Notes under the pieces: model-generated
The model's database searches: none
Seen by the model: only the letters and a program-made list of their open reading frames with translations
What the model was told of the DNA's origin: nothing
Assembly: GCA_017457555.1 (NCBI GenBank)
Contig: JAFTHG010000054.1
Coordinates: forward strand, 1-15,997
DNA length: 15,997 nt
Reading direction: 5' to 3'
DNA from: Kiritimatiellia bacterium
Lineage (GTDB): Bacteria > Verrucomicrobiota > Kiritimatiellia > RFP12 > DVOR01
Position numbers and translations under genes: made by a program
In this document: positions 13,565 through 15,997 of the stretch, in pieces
Numbering within the stretch: the first letter of the stretch is position 1
Layout of the letters: every line of letters starts with the position of its first letter

Positions 13565-13578
13565 GAAAGGACGACCCT

Positions 13579-14595
13579 ATGCATATTCTCGTCACTGGTG
13601 GCGCCGGTTACATCGGCACACACACTGTCATCCAGCTTCAGGAAGCCGGATATGAAGTCACCATCGTAGACAATCTTTACAACTCTCAGGAAGAAGCCGT
13701 CCGCCGCGGCGCAGAACTCGCCGGCAAGACGCCGCACTTCTACAAAGTTGACCTTCTGGACTACGCAGGTCTGGAAGACGTCGTCAAGAAGGCACATTAC
13801 GATGCCGTCATTCACTTCGCAGGCCTTAAAGCCGTGGGTGAATCGGTCGCAAAGCCACTCTTCTACTATGACAACAACATGACCGGCACCTTCAATCTGC
13901 TCCGCCTGATGAAGCAGTATGACTGCCGCAATATCGTCTTCTCCTCCTCCGCCACCGTTTACGGTATGCCGGAAAAGGTCCCCTTGGACGAAAGCTGCTC
14001 CACGGGCGCTCTCAATCCTTATGGTGCCACAAAGCTCTTTTTGGAACGCGTCATCTCCGACGTGAAGGCCGCAGAACCCGACTTAGGTGTGGTGCTTCTG
14101 CGTTACTTCAACCCCGTCGGCGCGCACCCGTCTGGCCGCATCGGTGAAAACCCCAATGGCATTCCCAATAACCTGATGCCTTATATCGCACAGGTAGCTG
14201 TGGGTCGTCTGCCGAAAGTGCGCGTCTTTGGTGATGACTATCCCACCAAGGATGGCACCGGCGTACGCGACTACATCCACGTGGACGACCTCGCACGTGG
14301 TCACCTCGCTGCACTCAAGAAGCTGGAGCAGACCCCCGGAGAAATCTACACGGTCAACCTCGGCACCGGCACTGGCTACTCCGTGCTCGACATGATCAAG
14401 GCCTTCTCCAAGGCTTGCGGTAAGGAAATCCCCTACGAAATCGCTCCTCGCCGTCCTGGTGACGCACCGGAATGCTACGCCGACCCGACCTACGCCAAGG
14501 AACTCCTCGGCTGGGAAGCCACGCGCACGCTGGATGATATGTGCGCCTCTTCGTGGAAGTGGCAGTCCATGAACCCCAATGGCTACGACGACTAA
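13579..14595 (+). CDS. galE: UDP-glucose 4-epimerase
   Basis: NAD-dependent short-chain dehydrogenase that interconverts UDP-glucose and UDP-galactose, serving galactose use and supply of galactosyl donors for glycans. The 338-residue protein has GGAGYIG (7-13) for NAD, DNLYNS (31-36), FSSSATVYG with Ser124, NPYGATK with Tyr148 and Lys152, and RYFNPVGAH, all typical of GalE at normal length. AAAGGA (13566-13571) precedes ATG 13579; the longer open frame upstream overlaps the kinase gene and is not used. The gene begins 14 bp after the kinase stop codon, so it is the last gene of the toroid-kinase-galE operon, and a strong terminator follows. Its codons are rich in C-ending synonyms compared with the toroid gene. 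Confidence 0.96.
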   Translation: MHILVTGGAGYIGTHTVIQLQEAGYEVTIVDNLYNSQEEAVRRGAELAGKTPHFYKVDLLDYAGLEDVVKKAHYDAVIHFAGLKAVGESVAKPLFYYDNNMTGTFNLLRLMKQYDCRNIVFSSSATVYGMPEKVPLDESCSTGALNPYGATKLFLERVISDVKAAEPDLGVVLLRYFNPVGAHPSGRIGENPNGIPNNLMPYIAQVAVGRLPKVRVFGDDYPTKDGTGVRDYIHVDDLARGHLAALKKLEQTPGEIYTVNLGTGTGYSVLDMIKAFSKACGKEIPYEIAPRRPGDAPECYADPTYAKELLGWEATRTLDDMCASSWKWQSMNPNGYDD

Positions 14596-14614
14596 ACGGT
14601 CGTCACCATCACAC

Positions 14615-14648
14615 AAAAGGACGGGTGCCTACTGGCGTCCGTCCTTTT
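14615..14648 (+). terminator. Intrinsic terminator after galE
   Basis: AAAAGGACGGGTGCC (14615-14629) pairs with GGCGTCCGTCCTTTT (14634-14648) through 13 Watson-Crick and two G-U pairs around a TACT loop. Further Ts follow to 14650. Confidence 0.9.
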
Positions 14649-14667
14649 TTCTTTTCAGCTCAATGCA

Positions 14668-14697
14668 TTGATAACATCCAATTAGATATGTTATCAT
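14668..14697 (+). promoter_or_regulatory. Promoter with a perfect 9-bp inverted repeat over -35 and -10
   Basis: TTGATA (14668-14673), 18 bp, then TATCAT (14692-14697) preceded by TGT as an extended -10 box. It ends 6 nt before ATG 14704, so the transcript is predicted leaderless. TGATAACAT (14669-14677) and ATGTTATCA (14688-14696) are perfect inverted complements 10 bp apart that cover both promoter elements, a plausible dimer-binding operator. It could also fold as a hairpin, but there is no T-run. Confidence 0.6.
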
Positions 14698-14703
14698 TCG
14701 CGT

Positions 14704-15621
14704 ATGAAAACAACACTGACCACGCTTATTTCCGCGCTGTGCCTCTCTGTGGCTTTCGCCGGCCAGCAATCTGCCCCCCCCTCTCCCACGAAGGCTCCGG
14801 AAAAAACGGAACTTTCCGCCGAGAAGCTGATGGAAATGACGCAAGATGCGCGCTGTAAACAGATTTTAGTTACTGGTCTTATCAATGGTCAACCAGTCAA
14901 ACTGATGCTGGATACCGGCGCCACACACACCGTCCTGCACACCGGCTCTGCCGAAAAGCTAAAAGGCGTCCAGTGGATTGACACCAGTGCCCTGCTCTTC
15001 CGTGGCAACTCCTCCCAGCGCCCCAAAATGCTCATTGCCTCCCTACAAGTCGGCCCCGGCGAATCACCCACCCACCCCATTAATGTGATGGACCTCTCCG
15101 GCGTCCGCAGTATGATGGCCGAGCCCGACACATTAGACGGCATCGTTGGCATGGATCTGCTCTCCTCCCTCCCCTTTGTCTTTGACTTCGCAAAGAAAGA
15201 ATACTATTGGGGTATGCCGAAACGCGGCCCCCTTGTCAAACTTGAAGGCGACCGCGATGCAAGCGGACGTTTAACATTCCCCGTCACCTCTGGCGACAAA
15301 ACCTTCAAACTCCTGCTCGACACCGGCAGCTCCATTACCCGCATCCAGAAAGCAAACTGGGCACCGGGTGATGGCGAAATGATTGCTGCACAAATCAGTG
15401 ATGTTGATGCCACTGCCCGCATTACCACCCTTGAAGGTAAAGCCGGCCCCCTTCAACTGGCCAAAGGCGTTGTCGCAGAAAACCTCACGCCGCTGCTGTG
15501 CGACGACAAAGAAGCGACCATCCTGGGCATTGACGCACTCACCGGCACCGCCCTCGTTCACCTCCCCATCCCCAATGAACCGCACGGCGCCTTCTTCGTC
15601 ATCCCCCAAAAGCAGCCCTGA
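14704..15621 (+). CDS. Secreted protein with two retropepsin-like aspartic protease lobes
   Basis: A 305-residue protein with a signal peptide (cleavage likely after residue 19, VAFA) and a Pro-rich linker (about 24-36). It has two similar halves. The first has INGQPVKLMLDTGATHTVL (Asp70) and later DGIVGMDLL (145-153). The second has KTFKLLLDTGSSIT (Asp206) and later ATILGIDAL (271-279). Each half thus carries the DTG catalytic triplet and the downstream hydrophobic-Gly motif of the retropepsin fold. Viral and many bacterial retropepsins use one lobe per chain and must dimerise; here both Asp residues are in one polypeptide, as in pepsin. It is likely a periplasmic or envelope peptidase, but activity and substrate are inference. 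It has its own promoter and terminator. Confidence 0.8.
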   Translation: MKTTLTTLISALCLSVAFAGQQSAPPSPTKAPEKTELSAEKLMEMTQDARCKQILVTGLINGQPVKLMLDTGATHTVLHTGSAEKLKGVQWIDTSALLFRGNSSQRPKMLIASLQVGPGESPTHPINVMDLSGVRSMMAEPDTLDGIVGMDLLSSLPFVFDFAKKEYYWGMPKRGPLVKLEGDRDASGRLTFPVTSGDKTFKLLLDTGSSITRIQKANWAPGDGEMIAAQISDVDATARITTLEGKAGPLQLAKGVVAENLTPLLCDDKEATILGIDALTGTALVHLPIPNEPHGAFFVIPQKQP

Positions 15622-15647
15622 ACACGCCATCGCTGAGCAATTCCACC

Positions 15648-15678
15648 AAAAGCCGTAAGACCCCGTCTTGCGGCTTTT
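15648..15678 (+). terminator. Intrinsic terminator after the aspartic protease-like gene
   Basis: AAAAGCCGTAAGAC (15648-15661) pairs with GTCTTGCGGCTTTT (15665-15678) over 14 pairs, one of them G-U, around a CCC loop. A T-rich tail (TATTTTA, 15681-15687) follows. Confidence 0.9.
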
Positions 15679-15825
15679 GCTATTTTAGCCACCCGCCTCA
15701 CCCCACTTCGCATCCACCACAACCCAGAAGCACGCCACACCGCCACATCAAAGGGTAACGCCCTCGCCCCCACCACAAGCATACCACACCCCTCAACCAT
15801 CCCCGACTCGCCCCAACAAACCGCC
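15679..15825. other. C-rich, G-poor non-coding stretch
   Basis: No gene is supported here. The plus strand is dominated by C and A with very few G residues. Unstructured C-rich RNA is the classical substrate for Rho, so it could act as a back-up termination region after the hairpin at 15648-15678. That role is inference from composition alone. Confidence 0.4.
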
Positions 15826-15937
15826 AGTTTCAATGAAACCGAGTTTTAATTTCAATGAAACCGAGTTTTAATTTCAATGAAACTGATTATCAATTTCAAT
15901 GAAACTGACTTGCAGTTTCAGCCAAACTGAATATACC
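15826..15937. repeat. Right array of 22-bp-period dyads (TTTCAATGAAAC type)
   Basis: TTTCAATGAAAC begins at 15828, 15850, 15872 and 15894, and a variant TTTCAGCCAAAC begins at 15916, all at exact 22-bp steps. The first two full 22-bp units are identical; later units diverge only between cores. The dyad can extend outward, as in TCAATTTCAATGAAACTGA (15890-15908), giving a near-palindrome of 19 bp within a 22-bp step. The array lies after the terminator of the protease-like gene. No gene is visible in the 60 bases that follow it. The period, the TTTC/GAAA arms and the non-coding setting match the array at 777-908. Confidence 0.9.
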
Positions 15938-15997
15938 TTAAAGCTTCGTTCATCCGATTTCAGGGCCTTCCCCTGCCAAAACCAACCCCTCATCCCC

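Noticed and set aside
13456..13578. 41-codon N-terminal extension of galE
   Set aside because: It overlaps the kinase gene, and the nucleotide-binding motif begins right after ATG 13579, which has a ribosome site.
15558..15833. 91-codon minus-strand ORF near the right end
   Set aside because: It runs through the terminator hairpin and the C-rich stretch; its Trp/Arg/Gly content reflects base composition.
15826..15937. CRISPR array
   Set aside because: The repeat core is 12 bp at 22-bp steps, there are no 25-40 bp unique spacers, and there are no cas genes.

Overview
The window reads as chromosome of a free-living or host-associated bacterium, most likely from the PVC superphylum (Kiritimatiellota, Lentisphaerota or Verrucomicrobiota). 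This is inferred from a secreted prenyltransferase-like toroid protein next to a soluble Ser/Thr kinase, an orphan GspG-like domain protein, an ELM1-family protein, an EboF-like phosphodiesterase and a histone-H1-like tail on AccA. No rRNA, tRNA, transposase, integrase or CRISPR array was seen, and no single marker settles the phylum.

Layout. Positions 1-1050 hold no confident gene. They contain a 90-bp tandem repeat encoding Cys-rich 30-residue units on the minus strand, then an array of 22-bp-period dyads flanked by DnaA-box-like sites. uppP (minus strand) follows, then a divergent intergenic region. The rest is on the plus strand: aspS; a family 2 glycosyltransferase; accD-accA-ELM1-like; an rpiB-glyA fusion plus a GspG-like small membrane protein; a noncanonical phosphodiesterase; a toroid protein-kinase-galE operon; and a secreted protein with two retropepsin-like lobes. 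The last ~375 bp are non-coding: a terminator, a C-rich stretch, and a second 22-bp-period dyad array related to the one at the left end.

Function. The core is ordinary metabolism: cell-wall lipid carrier recycling (UppP), aminoacylation (AspRS), the first step of fatty acid synthesis (carboxyltransferase AccAD), ribose-5-phosphate and one-carbon supply (RpiB-GlyA), and sugar-nucleotide and glycan work (GalE, GT2).

Expression. Two start types coexist. accD, accA, rpiB-glyA, the GspG-like gene and galE have clear Shine-Dalgarno sequences. uppP, the glycosyltransferase, the phosphodiesterase, the toroid gene and the protease-like gene have an extended -10 box (TGN plus a TATACT-like hexamer) ending only 6-7 nt before ATG, so they are predicted to be leaderless.

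The most unusual items are the paired 22-bp dyad arrays, the lysine-rich tail replacing the usual AccA N-terminal region, the RpiB-GlyA fusion, the Cys-rich repeat ORF with a possible -1 frameshift site, and the leaderless promoter pattern with palindromes over two of the promoters.
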